From: an uncultured Sphingomonadaceae bacterium
Lineage (GTDB): Bacteria > Pseudomonadota > Alphaproteobacteria > Sphingomonadales > Sphingomonadaceae
Direction of reading: 5' to 3'
Assembly (NCBI GenBank): GCA_937995515.1
Contig: CALKJZ010000025.1
Coordinates: 1-64,000, forward strand
Length of the DNA: 64,000 nt
A program made the position numbers and the translations under genes. The notes below the pieces were generated by a model. It did no database searches. It saw nothing but the letters and a program-made list of their open reading frames with translations, and was not told where the DNA came from. Shown in pieces: positions 43,427 through 51,643 of the stretch. Position 1 is the stretch's first letter. Each line of letters begins with the position of its first letter.

Positions 43427-45964
43427 ATGACAACCCGCATGCTGATCGACGCCCGCCACCCGGAGGAAACCCGGGTGGTGGTGATGAAGGGCGACCGGCT
43501 CGAGGAGTTTGACTTCGAGGCTGCCGCGCGCAAGCAGATCCGCGGCAACATCTATCTTGCCAAGGTCACACGCGTCGAGCCATCGCTGCAGGCGGCCTTC
43601 ATCGACTATGGCGGCAACCGCCACGGGTTCCTGCCCTTCTCGGAAATCCACCCCGATTATTACCAGATCCCCCGCGAGGACCGCGAGGCGCTGTTGCGCG
43701 AGGAAGGCCGGCTCGCCGAGGAGGGCGCCGATGGCAATGGCGAGGGCGCAGACGATGCGCGCGCTGGGGCCGAGGAGGAGGCCGATTCCAACGGCCACGG
43801 CGCGGCGCGGATCGAGGATCATGGCAATACCGAGGATGCCGGGGTCGAGGCGCTGCGCCGCCACCGGATGGCGCTGCGCCGGCGCTACAAGATCCAGGAG
43901 GTGATCAAGCGCCGGCAGGTGCTCCTCGTGCAGGTCGTCAAGGAAGAGCGCGGCAACAAGGGCGCAGCCCTGACCACCTATCTCTCGCTTGCCGGCCGCT
44001 ATTCCGTCCTCATGCCCAACACCGCCCACGGCGGCGGCATCAGCCGCAAGATCGCCAATGCCGCCGATCGCAAGCGACTAAAGGCGATCATGGCCGATCT
44101 TGCGCTGCCGCCCACCATGGGTGCCATCGTGCGCACTGCCGGCCTCGAGCGCACCAAGACCGAGATCCGCCGCGACTTCGACTATCTCACCCGCCTGTGG
44201 GACGAGATCCGGGAGACGACGCTCGCCTCGACCGCGCCGGCCTTGATCTATGAGGACTCCGACCTCGTCAAGCGCGCCATCCGCGACATCTACAGCCGCG
44301 AGGTGGAGGAGGTGCTGGTCGACGGCGAGGAGGCCTACCGGCAGGCGCGCGCCTACATGAAGCTCCTGATGCCGAGCCATGTGAAGCGGGTGAAGCTCTA
44401 TGCCGACCCGGTGCCGCTGTTCCATCGCGCAGGGGTTGAAGGCCAGCTCGCTGCCATGATGAACCCCACGGTGCAGCTGAAGTCTGGCGGCTACATCGTG
44501 CTCAACCCCACCGAGGCGCTGGTGGCGGTCGACGTGAACTCGGGCCGGTCGACCCGCGAATACAATATCGAGGAAACCGCGCTCAAGACCAACATCGAGG
44601 CGGCCGAGGAAGTGGCACGCCAGCTTCGCCTGCGCGACCTTGCCGGCCTCGTGGTGGTCGACTTCATCGACATGGAGTCGAACGCCAACAACCGCAAGGT
44701 GGAGCGGGCGCTGAAGGACGCGCTGAAGAGCGACCGCGCGCGGATCCAGGTGGGCCGGATCTCGCCCTTCGGCCTTCTGGAGATGAGCCGCCAGCGGCTG
44801 CGCACCGGGGTGTTCGAGGCCTCGACCATCGCGTGCCCCACCTGCGGGGGCGCAGGCTTCATCCGCACCCCGGCCTCCGCCTCGCTCGCGGCGCTGCGCC
44901 TTCTTGAGGACGAGATCGTCAAGGGCCGCTCCTCGCAGTTCCGGCTGCGCGCCGACCCGGAGGTCGCCGTCTACATGCTCAACCGCAAGAAGGCCGACGT
45001 GCTCGACGTGGAGACACGCTATGGCGTAACGGTCGAGGTGGTGCCCGACGAGACGCTCACAGGCGCGCGCTTTGCCATCGATCAGAGCGGCCCGCCGCCA
45101 CAGAACCTGCCGCAGGCCGCAGCCCTTGCGCCGCCCGCCGAGGAGGCTGGGCCGGAGGCTGCCGAGGCGGACGAGGGCGACGAGACGGACGCCGGGCCCG
45201 ACGAGGCGGACGCCGCAGCCGGCGCCCCTTCCGAGGCGCGCGACCAGGAGCGGGCGAAGAAGCGCCGCCGGCGCCGCGGCGGGCGCAACCGCAGGCGGGA
45301 CCGGGGCGAGAAGCCCGAAACCTTAGACCCCGGCACGGGCGAGGCCATGGACGACCGCATGGAGGCAGGCGCGCTTGCAGCCGCGGGGCCCGAGCCGGTG
45401 GCGCCTGACCTGCTGGCGCCTGATCGGCCCGGCGCCGACCGGGCGCCAGACCCGGTTCGCACCAGCTCTGCGGAGGTGGCCGACCAGCCCCCGGCCGGGG
45501 AGGCGCCCCCGCCTGCCGGGGCGGCAGGCGCACAGACGGCGCCCGAACGGCCAAGGCGCCGCCGGCGGGCCGCAGCGCCAGCCGAACCCGCGCCCGCTGC
45601 CGCAGCCGAACCTCCAGCTGCACCCGTAGCCGAACCCGCGCCCGCTGCCGCAGCCGAACCCGCGCCCGACCGTGTGGCAGAGCCGGGCGCCAGCGCTGCC
45701 GGGCCGGCGGCCGCAGAATCCGGAGCGGAGCCGCTCGCCGCTGCCGCAGCCGACCCTGGGGAGGCCGGCGCAAAGCCGAAGCGGCGCAGCCGCAGGCCGC
45801 TCGCAGAGACGCACGAGGCGGCTCCCGCCAACGACCCAGCCCCGCCCGCAGAGGCCCCGCAGGCCGGCGCACGACCGCAGGCGCCGGCCGCCGCCCCTGC
45901 GCCCGAACCGGCAGCCGCGCCCGCGCCCCGGCGCGGCTGGTGGCAGCGGACCTTCGGCAACTGA
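43427..45964 (+). CDS. rne: Ribonuclease E/G family endoribonuclease
   Basis: The 845-residue endonuclease is the core of the RNA degradosome. It starts MLIDARHPEETRVVVMKGDRLEEFDFE, has an S1 domain (RGNIYLAKVTRVEPSLQAAFIDYGGNRHGFLPFSEI), the catalytic Asp pair in AVDVNSG (Asp 369) and VVDFIDM (Asp 412), and the Zn-link CPTCGG (Cys 470 and 473). An acidic insertion (EEGRLAEEGADGNGEGADDARAGAEEEADSNGH) splits the S1 domain. The C-terminal third is disordered, Pro/Ala-rich with an RNA-binding block KKRRRRRGGRNRRRDRGE, and ends RRGWWQRTFGN. The ORF-track start at 43262 is too early. Confidence 0.97.
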   Translation: MTTRMLIDARHPEETRVVVMKGDRLEEFDFEAAARKQIRGNIYLAKVTRVEPSLQAAFIDYGGNRHGFLPFSEIHPDYYQIPREDREALLREEGRLAEEGADGNGEGADDARAGAEEEADSNGHGAARIEDHGNTEDAGVEALRRHRMALRRRYKIQEVIKRRQVLLVQVVKEERGNKGAALTTYLSLAGRYSVLMPNTAHGGGISRKIANAADRKRLKAIMADLALPPTMGAIVRTAGLERTKTEIRRDFDYLTRLWDEIRETTLASTAPALIYEDSDLVKRAIRDIYSREVEEVLVDGEEAYRQARAYMKLLMPSHVKRVKLYADPVPLFHRAGVEGQLAAMMNPTVQLKSGGYIVLNPTEALVAVDVNSGRSTREYNIEETALKTNIEAAEEVARQLRLRDLAGLVVVDFIDMESNANNRKVERALKDALKSDRARIQVGRISPFGLLEMSRQRLRTGVFEASTIACPTCGGAGFIRTPASASLAALRLLEDEIVKGRSSQFRLRADPEVAVYMLNRKKADVLDVETRYGVTVEVVPDETLTGARFAIDQSGPPPQNLPQAAALAPPAEEAGPEAAEADEGDETDAGPDEADAAAGAPSEARDQERAKKRRRRRGGRNRRRDRGEKPETLDPGTGEAMDDRMEAGALAAAGPEPVAPDLLAPDRPGADRAPDPVRTSSAEVADQPPAGEAPPPAGAAGAQTAPERPRRRRRAAAPAEPAPAAAAEPPAAPVAEPAPAAAAEPAPDRVAEPGASAAGPAAAESGAEPLAAAAADPGEAGAKPKRRSRRPLAETHEAAPANDPAPPAEAPQAGARPQAPAAAPAPEPAAAPAPRRGWWQRTFGN

Positions 45965-45982
45965 CGGCAAAGGGAGGGACAG

Positions 45983-46234
45983 GTGAGCTGGATTGGTGCC
46001 ATCATCATCGGGCTGATTGCCGGCGCGCTCGCGCGCCTCATCTCCTCGGATCCGAGGAACCCGCAGGGCTGCCTTGTCACCATGGTGCTGGGGATGCTCG
46101 GCGCGGCGCTGTTTACCTGGATCGGCCAGACGCTCGACCTCTACAAGCCGGGCGAGACGGCCGGGCTCATCGGGGCGACACTGGGCGCTCTTGTCGTGCT
46201 CGGCGCGTGGCGGGCGATCTCGAAGGGGCGCTGA
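45983..46234 (+). CDS. GlsB/YeaQ/YmgE-family stress-response membrane protein
   Basis: The 83-residue protein has two to three membrane helices with the family motif WIGAIIIGLIAGALARLISSDPRNPQGCLVTMVLGMLGAALFTWIGQ and a final Gly-rich helix AGLIGATLGALVVLGAWR. It starts at GTG 45983 with AGGGAGGG upstream. The family is linked to envelope stress but has no firm biochemical role. Eighteen bases after rne, co-directional. Confidence 0.88.
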   Translation: MSWIGAIIIGLIAGALARLISSDPRNPQGCLVTMVLGMLGAALFTWIGQTLDLYKPGETAGLIGATLGALVVLGAWRAISKGR

Positions 46235-46240
46235 GCCGGC

Positions 46241-47977
46241 TCAGCCGCGCGCGGCCTCCGCAGCGATCCAGGCGCGCATCTTCGCCTCCAGAACGTCGAG
46301 CGGGATCGCTCCGGACTCGAGCAGCCTGTCGTGAAAGGCGCGGATGTCGAAGCGGGTGCCAAGCGCCTGCTCGGCCTCGGCGCGCAAGGCGCGGATTCGC
46401 AGCTCGCCGATCTTGTAGGCGAGCGCCTGGCCCGGCCAGGCGATGTAGCGGTTGACCTCGGCCTCGATGTTGGCGCGCGCAAGCGCGGTGTTGTCGAGCA
46501 TATAGGCGACCGCCTCGGCGCGGCTCCAGCCCTTGTGGTGCAGCCCGGTGTCGACCACCAGCCGCACGGCGCGCCACATCTCGTAGGAAAGCCGGCCCAT
46601 GTCCTTGGCCGGCGTGTCGTACATGCCCATCTCGATGCCCAGCCGCTCCGAATAGAGGCCCCACCCCTCGACAAAGCCCGTGAAGAAGGCGGCGTGGCGG
46701 CGGAACGGCGGCAGGTCCAGCTCCTGCGCAAGCGCGATCTGGTGATGGTGGCCAGGGACGGCCTCGTGGATGGTCAGTGCCGGAACCTCGAACAGCGGGC
46801 GCTCGTTCAGCTTCGAGGTGTTGACGAAATAGACGCCCGGCGCACCCGCGCTTGCGGAGCCGGGCTGGTAATAGGCGGTGGTGGTGTGGGGCGCGGTCTC
46901 GGCCGGGATTTCGCGGATGGTGTAGGGAAGACGCGGCAGCCGCCCGAACAGGCGCGGCATCCACCCATCGGCAATCCGCGTCTGCAGGGCGACCTCCCGC
47001 ATCAGCTCGCCGGGCGTGCGGGCGTAATATTGCGGATCGGTGCGAAGGTGCGCGACATAGGCCTTCCGGCCCGGGAATCCGGCCGCTTTGGCGACCGCGT
47101 CCATCTCGGCGCGGATGCGGGCGACTTCGGCGAGGCCGATGGCGTGGATCTCGTCGGGCGTGAGGTCGGTCGTGGTCTCGGCACGGGCCCGCCAGGCATA
47201 ATAGGCCCGACCGCCGGGAAGCGCCGAGACGCCTACTTCCTGCCGGCACGCGGGGCGGTATTCCTGCGCGATGAAGTCTGCAAAGCGCGTGTAGGCCGGG
47301 TTTACCCCGCGGGCCACGGCGCGCTCGGCGCGCACCTCGAGCGCTGCCCATTCCGCCTGCGGGATCGTCGGCGGGCGCTTCAGGAACGGGCGCAGGAAGC
47401 GCGATGTCTCGATCGGCTCCGCCACCCGGCGCACGCTGTCCTCGAACCCGTCGAGCACCACACACGGCAGTGTCCAGCCGTCGCGGATGGTCTGGCGCGT
47501 TGTCGCGATCGCCGCCTCCATCTGCGCCGGGAAGGCTTCCAGCCGCGCGACATAGCTCCGGTAATCGGCAGCGGTGAAGAAGGGCAGCCTTTCGGGCAGG
47601 GAGGCGAAGCTGGTGTGGAAGCCCTCGCGGTTGGTAAAGAGGCGGGCGCGCGCCGGAAACCCGTTCGCCTCCACCTGCCGGGCGAGCAGGCGGGCGAGCA
47701 CCTCGGCCGACACCCGGCGCTCGGGATCAAGGGATTCGCGGTCGATCGTCTCCAGCCGGGCGAGCAGGCGCCCCGCTTCGGCGGCCTGCCGGTCCATCTC
47801 CGCAAGCGAGAGGTCGGCGAGCCTTTGGTCATGCGCCCGCTCGCCGAGGACTGTCGCCTGCACCGGATTGGACTGGAGATACCATGCCCAATGTTCTTCA
47901 AGCAGGGCATCGAACGCCTCGCCGGATGCGTGTGCCGCACCCCCCAGAAGAAGAAGGCCGATTGCCGATGCGCGCAT
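46241..47977 (-). CDS. DUF885 family exported protein (putative metallopeptidase-like)
   Basis: The 578-residue protein has a signal peptide (MRASAIGLLLLGGAAHASG) and the DUF885 landmarks LTPDEIHAIGLAEVARIRAEMD, a zinc-type HExxH-like segment LTIHEAVPGHHHQIALAQEL (HEAxPGHH), FTGFVEGWGLYSERLGIEMGMY and YMLDNTALARANIEAEVNRYIAWPGQALAYKIGELRI. The HE..GHH arrangement suggests a periplasmic M32-like peptidase or hydrolase. I start at ATG 47977. Its 3' end faces the GlsB gene. Confidence 0.88.
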   Translation of the reverse strand: MRASAIGLLLLGGAAHASGEAFDALLEEHWAWYLQSNPVQATVLGERAHDQRLADLSLAEMDRQAAEAGRLLARLETIDRESLDPERRVSAEVLARLLARQVEANGFPARARLFTNREGFHTSFASLPERLPFFTAADYRSYVARLEAFPAQMEAAIATTRQTIRDGWTLPCVVLDGFEDSVRRVAEPIETSRFLRPFLKRPPTIPQAEWAALEVRAERAVARGVNPAYTRFADFIAQEYRPACRQEVGVSALPGGRAYYAWRARAETTTDLTPDEIHAIGLAEVARIRAEMDAVAKAAGFPGRKAYVAHLRTDPQYYARTPGELMREVALQTRIADGWMPRLFGRLPRLPYTIREIPAETAPHTTTAYYQPGSASAGAPGVYFVNTSKLNERPLFEVPALTIHEAVPGHHHQIALAQELDLPPFRRHAAFFTGFVEGWGLYSERLGIEMGMYDTPAKDMGRLSYEMWRAVRLVVDTGLHHKGWSRAEAVAYMLDNTALARANIEAEVNRYIAWPGQALAYKIGELRIRALRAEAEQALGTRFDIRAFHDRLLESGAIPLDVLEAKMRAWIAAEAARG

Positions 47978-48076
47978 GCCCGTCTCCCCGCGTGGCCGTT
48001 CGGGCCCAGTGGATAGATGGGCAGGGCCCAAACGCCAAGCGGGCGAGGGCACGGCCCCCGCCCGCCGGCGCTGGCC

Positions 48077-48580
48077 TCAGCCGCGCGCGATCGCGATCTT
48101 CTTTGGCTCCTTCTCGGGCACGCGCTTCCTCGGCACATGCACCGAGAGCACGCCGTTTGCGAACTCGGCCTTCACCTGATCGGCGTCGGCCTCGAACGGC
48201 AGCTGGAAGCGGCGCAGGAACGACCCTTCCGCGCGCTCGACGATGTGCCAGGTGCGCTTGTCGTCCTTCTCCTCGCGCTCGATCTTGTGCTCGGCCTTGA
48301 GCGTCAGCACATTGTCGGCCAGCTCGAGGTTGATGTTCTCCTCGGGCACGCCGGGAAGCTCGGCCTTGAGGTCGAGCCCCGCCTCGGTTTCCGACACGTC
48401 GACGCGCGGGGAAAGGAAGGTGTTGCCCGCGAAGGCCGAAACCGACGGCACGCCGAAGCCGCGCGCGAACTCCTCGAACAGCCGGTCCATGTCGCGCCGG
48501 ATCTGCGTGAACGGGTCGGCAACCGTCTGGGTGGCCGGCAGGTTGCTGCGGCCGAAGGGAATGAGCGAACGCAGGTCCAT
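48077..48580 (-). CDS. Small heat-shock protein, Hsp20/alpha-crystallin family
   Basis: The 167-residue chaperone has an N-terminal arm (DPFTQIRRDMDRLFEEFARGFG) and the alpha-crystallin domain SPRVDVSETEAGLDLKAELPGVPEENINLELADNVLTLKAEHK ... FLRRFQLPFEADADQVKAEFANGVLSVHVPRK, with the closing A-x-x-x-N-GVL motif. It binds unfolding proteins without ATP. I start at ATG 48580, which has GGAGGAA five bases upstream; the ORF-track ATG at 48592 is part of that Shine-Dalgarno. Confidence 0.95.
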   Translation of the reverse strand: MDLRSLIPFGRSNLPATQTVADPFTQIRRDMDRLFEEFARGFGVPSVSAFAGNTFLSPRVDVSETEAGLDLKAELPGVPEENINLELADNVLTLKAEHKIEREEKDDKRTWHIVERAEGSFLRRFQLPFEADADQVKAEFANGVLSVHVPRKRVPEKEPKKIAIARG

Positions 48581-48729
48581 GGGTTCCTCCATCCTGTTCC
48601 GGGATTTACGGGTTTTGCATGGATGGCGGGCTAAGGCTGCCCGCCTCCCTGACAGGAGCTAGGTGCCCCCCTCCCGGAATCAAGAGGGTGCCGACGAGCC
48701 GGCGGCGCCCGGCCGGAAGGCCTGGGCGG

Positions 48730-51429
48730 CTAGAAGCGGACCCGCCCCGTCACCCCGAACATCCGCGGCTCGCCGGGGAAGGCCAGGAACAGCTGGTTGG
48801 CGGAGCGGGCGAGGCCAAGCTTCACGAAGCCGAGCGAGCCGCTGCCCTGCAGGGGCGCATCGGCACCAATCTGGAAGTATTTCTTGTCGAAGATGTTCTG
48901 CCCCCAGAACTCCAGCGACCAGCGCCGATCGGGCCCCTGGAGACCCAGCCGGCCGTTGACAACGAGGAACGCCTGCTGGACCTTTTCCGGGTCGAGGTCG
49001 GAGCCGGTGTTCACATTGTCCTGCAGGCGATAGTCGACATAGACGAGCGCGCGCATGCCGTTGTCGGCGATCTCCGGGTTCCAGCCGGCCGAGCCGGAGA
49101 TCACATACCGGGGCGCATTGGAGACGCCTGCCCCGGGCAGCAGCGCAAGCGTCGGCGCCAGCGGCCGGCCGCCGGTTCCAACGAGGTTGCGGCTGTAGCG
49201 CGCGTCGGAATAGGTGAGGCCGGCCGTCAGCGTCACGTCGGCGACCGGGCGGACCAGCGCTTCGATCTCGACACCCTTGGTGGTCACGCCCGGCTTCAGC
49301 CGGTCGGGCGCGCAGGCGCCCGTTGCGGCATTGCCGTCCTGGTCGGCACCGCCGAGATCATCGCGGCACGCCTGGATGTTGGTGACCTCGAAGTTCACAC
49401 CATTGAAGGTGTTGAGCTGATAGTCGGTGAAGCGCGACTGGAAGAGCGCCAGATTGACCGAGACGCCGGGCTGGGAGAATTTCACGCCCAGCTCGTAGGA
49501 GATGACCGTTTCCGCTGCGAACTGCAGGTCCTCCGGTTCGGGCCGGGCATTGCCGGGCTGGCCTGCCGGAAGCGCAAGCTGCGCCCGGCAGGCGGCCTGC
49601 TGCGCCGGCGTGCCGGCGTTGGGGTTGCACACCGGGTCGAGGGCCGAGGTGTCGAGATTGAAGCCGCCGGCCTTGTAGCCGCGCGCCCACGAGGCATAGA
49701 CCAGCCAGTCGCGCGTCGGCTTCCAGCTGAGCACGGCGGTGCCGGTGAATTCGTCCTCCTTCTTGATGGTGCCGGGGCTGCCCTTGGGGAAGCCCGGCCC
49801 TGCGGTGCCGTTGATGACGCAGGGCAAGGTCGCAAGCCCCGAGGCGGCATTGCGGAGCGCCGCGCACAGCGTGTTGGTGTTGTTGAACACGCTGTCGAGT
49901 TCCTTGCGCTCGTTGGTATAGCGCGCGCCAAGCGTCAGCGACAGCGTGTCGGGAATGATGTCGATCACATTGTGGGTGAAGAAGGCGTAGTTGCGGCTCT
50001 CCTGCTTGAAGAAGCCGCCGCCGCCGACCCCGGTGCCGCCCAGACGTGCGACGCCGAGCGCATCGGCGAGCGCATCATAGCCGGGAAAGACCGGGTTGGG
50101 GTTGAGGCAGGTGGGCGAGGCTGGATTGAGGAACTGCGGGAAGGCGCCAGCCGCCACGAGGCAGTTGGCATATTTGGCATAGAGCGGCCCGTAGCGCAGG
50201 TCGTCGGAGACCCGCAGCTTCTCGTTCGAGACATAGGCGCCGACCAGCCAGTCGAGCCGGTCGTCAAACGCGGCGCCCTGGAGGCGCACCTCCTGGGTGA
50301 AGGTGCGGAACCGGCGCTGGAGGTCGGTCCGTTTCCAGATGTCGAGATTGTTGAAGTCGGTATCCTGTCCCTGCGCGTTTTCGAAATCGCGATAGGCGGT
50401 GATCGAGGTGAGGGTTGCATTCTCGAACCGCCAGGTGAGTTCGCCCGAGAGGCCCCAGTCCGTTCCCTCGGCGCGGTAGCCGGCGTCGGGCGAGATGGCG
50501 ACCCGGTAGTCGAACGGGTTCCCGAAGGGGATGCGGGCGCCAAGCGCGGTCAGCAGCGGAACCAGCGAATTGGGCCGGAACTCGATTGCGCCGTTGGGGG
50601 CGACGATGACGTTGCGCGGCGCAAGATAGGGGGCAGCGCAGCACTGTTCGTCGCGGCTGGAATAGTCGGCGATCACCCGCAGGGTCACGTCGCTGTTCGG
50701 CTCCCAGAGCATCTGCCCCTTCACCATCCAGCGGTTGCGGTCGTTGAACTTGCGCCCCTCGACGATCACGTCCTCGATGTAGCCGTCGCGGTCGTGCCAC
50801 AGGCCATCGACCCGGAAGGCGAGCTTGCCGGGCACCGCCTCGAGGTTCACATGGCCCTCGATGCGCTTGTTGTCATAGTTGCCGAAGGTGAGCGCGACGC
50901 CGCCTCCGGTCCGATACTCCGGCCCGCGGGTGATGATGTTGATGAGGCCGGCCGAGGCATTGCGGCCAAAGAGGGTGCCCTGCGGCCCGCGCAGCACCTC
51001 GATCCGCTCGATCTCGCCGAGATCGGAAAGGCCGGTGCCGGTGCGCGAGCGATAGACGCCATCGATGAAGAGCGCCACCGAGCTTTCAAGCCCCGCGTTC
51101 TCGCCGACGGTGCCGATGCCGCGGATGCGGGCCGTGAAGTTCACTTCCGACGTGGCGCCCGAGACGAGGAGCGAGGGCGCAAGCTGGTTGAGCGCGCGGA
51201 TGTCGGTGACGCCCGAGGCCTCCAGCTGCTCGCCCGAGATGGCCGAGACAGCGATCGGCACGTCGGAGAGCGCCTGCGCGCGGCGGGTGGCGGTGACGAT
51301 GATGTCCCCGCCGAGGTCGGGCGCGGCGGCCCGCTCGGAGGCCTCCTGCGCCGATGCGGCGGTTGCGGTTGCAAGCGCACCCACGCCTGCAGCCATGCCC
51401 AGCGCGGCGCGCAGCAGATCTGCCCTCAT
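48730..51429 (-). CDS. TonB-dependent outer-membrane receptor
   Basis: The 899-residue precursor has a signal peptide (LLRAALGMAAGVGALATATAASA), a TonB box (GGDIIVTATRR), a plug domain with VPIAVSAISGEQLEASGVTDIRALNQLAPSLLV and VEVLRGPQGTLFGRNASAGLINIITRGPEY, and a beta-barrel ending VRF. It takes up an unknown ligand using proton motive force. Start ATG 51429 has GGGAGGAAGG upstream. It and the next receptor are transcribed away from the GntR regulator and belong to the putative catabolic locus. Confidence 0.94.
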   Translation of the reverse strand: MRADLLRAALGMAAGVGALATATAASAQEASERAAAPDLGGDIIVTATRRAQALSDVPIAVSAISGEQLEASGVTDIRALNQLAPSLLVSGATSEVNFTARIRGIGTVGENAGLESSVALFIDGVYRSRTGTGLSDLGEIERIEVLRGPQGTLFGRNASAGLINIITRGPEYRTGGGVALTFGNYDNKRIEGHVNLEAVPGKLAFRVDGLWHDRDGYIEDVIVEGRKFNDRNRWMVKGQMLWEPNSDVTLRVIADYSSRDEQCCAAPYLAPRNVIVAPNGAIEFRPNSLVPLLTALGARIPFGNPFDYRVAISPDAGYRAEGTDWGLSGELTWRFENATLTSITAYRDFENAQGQDTDFNNLDIWKRTDLQRRFRTFTQEVRLQGAAFDDRLDWLVGAYVSNEKLRVSDDLRYGPLYAKYANCLVAAGAFPQFLNPASPTCLNPNPVFPGYDALADALGVARLGGTGVGGGGFFKQESRNYAFFTHNVIDIIPDTLSLTLGARYTNERKELDSVFNNTNTLCAALRNAASGLATLPCVINGTAGPGFPKGSPGTIKKEDEFTGTAVLSWKPTRDWLVYASWARGYKAGGFNLDTSALDPVCNPNAGTPAQQAACRAQLALPAGQPGNARPEPEDLQFAAETVISYELGVKFSQPGVSVNLALFQSRFTDYQLNTFNGVNFEVTNIQACRDDLGGADQDGNAATGACAPDRLKPGVTTKGVEIEALVRPVADVTLTAGLTYSDARYSRNLVGTGGRPLAPTLALLPGAGVSNAPRYVISGSAGWNPEIADNGMRALVYVDYRLQDNVNTGSDLDPEKVQQAFLVVNGRLGLQGPDRRWSLEFWGQNIFDKKYFQIGADAPLQGSGSLGFVKLGLARSANQLFLAFPGEPRMFGVTGRVRF

Positions 51430-51446
51430 GCCTTCCTCCCCGGGGT

Positions 51447-51508
51447 CTTTGGCCCCATCTTCTCCGCGGGCCTTCGGCCCCATCTTCTCCGCGGGCCTTT
51501 GGCCCCAT
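51447..51508. repeat. Tandem repeat of about 25 bp, 2.5 copies
   Basis: CTTTGGCCCCATCTTCTCCGCGGG, CCTTCGGCCCCATCTTCTCCGCGGG and CCTTTGGCCCCAT lie head to tail upstream of the first TonB receptor start. The 214-bp gap 51430-51643 holds no gene. Confidence 0.85.
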
Positions 51509-51643
51509 ATCACCCGCGCTGGCGGGCTCTCGCGCTCCAGTCCTGCATGATGCGGGCGGCGCGCGCAATCGGCCGCTTGGCGCGCCCGCGCACAAGGGCT
51601 TCGGGCTGTGGCAAATCCGCAACTTGCAGGCGTGCGCCGTCCG

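Noticed and set aside
42945-43433. Several ORFs of 75-161 residues in the fliD-rne gap
   Set aside because: They overlap each other on both strands, have Arg/Pro/Gly bias and no start signal or domain.
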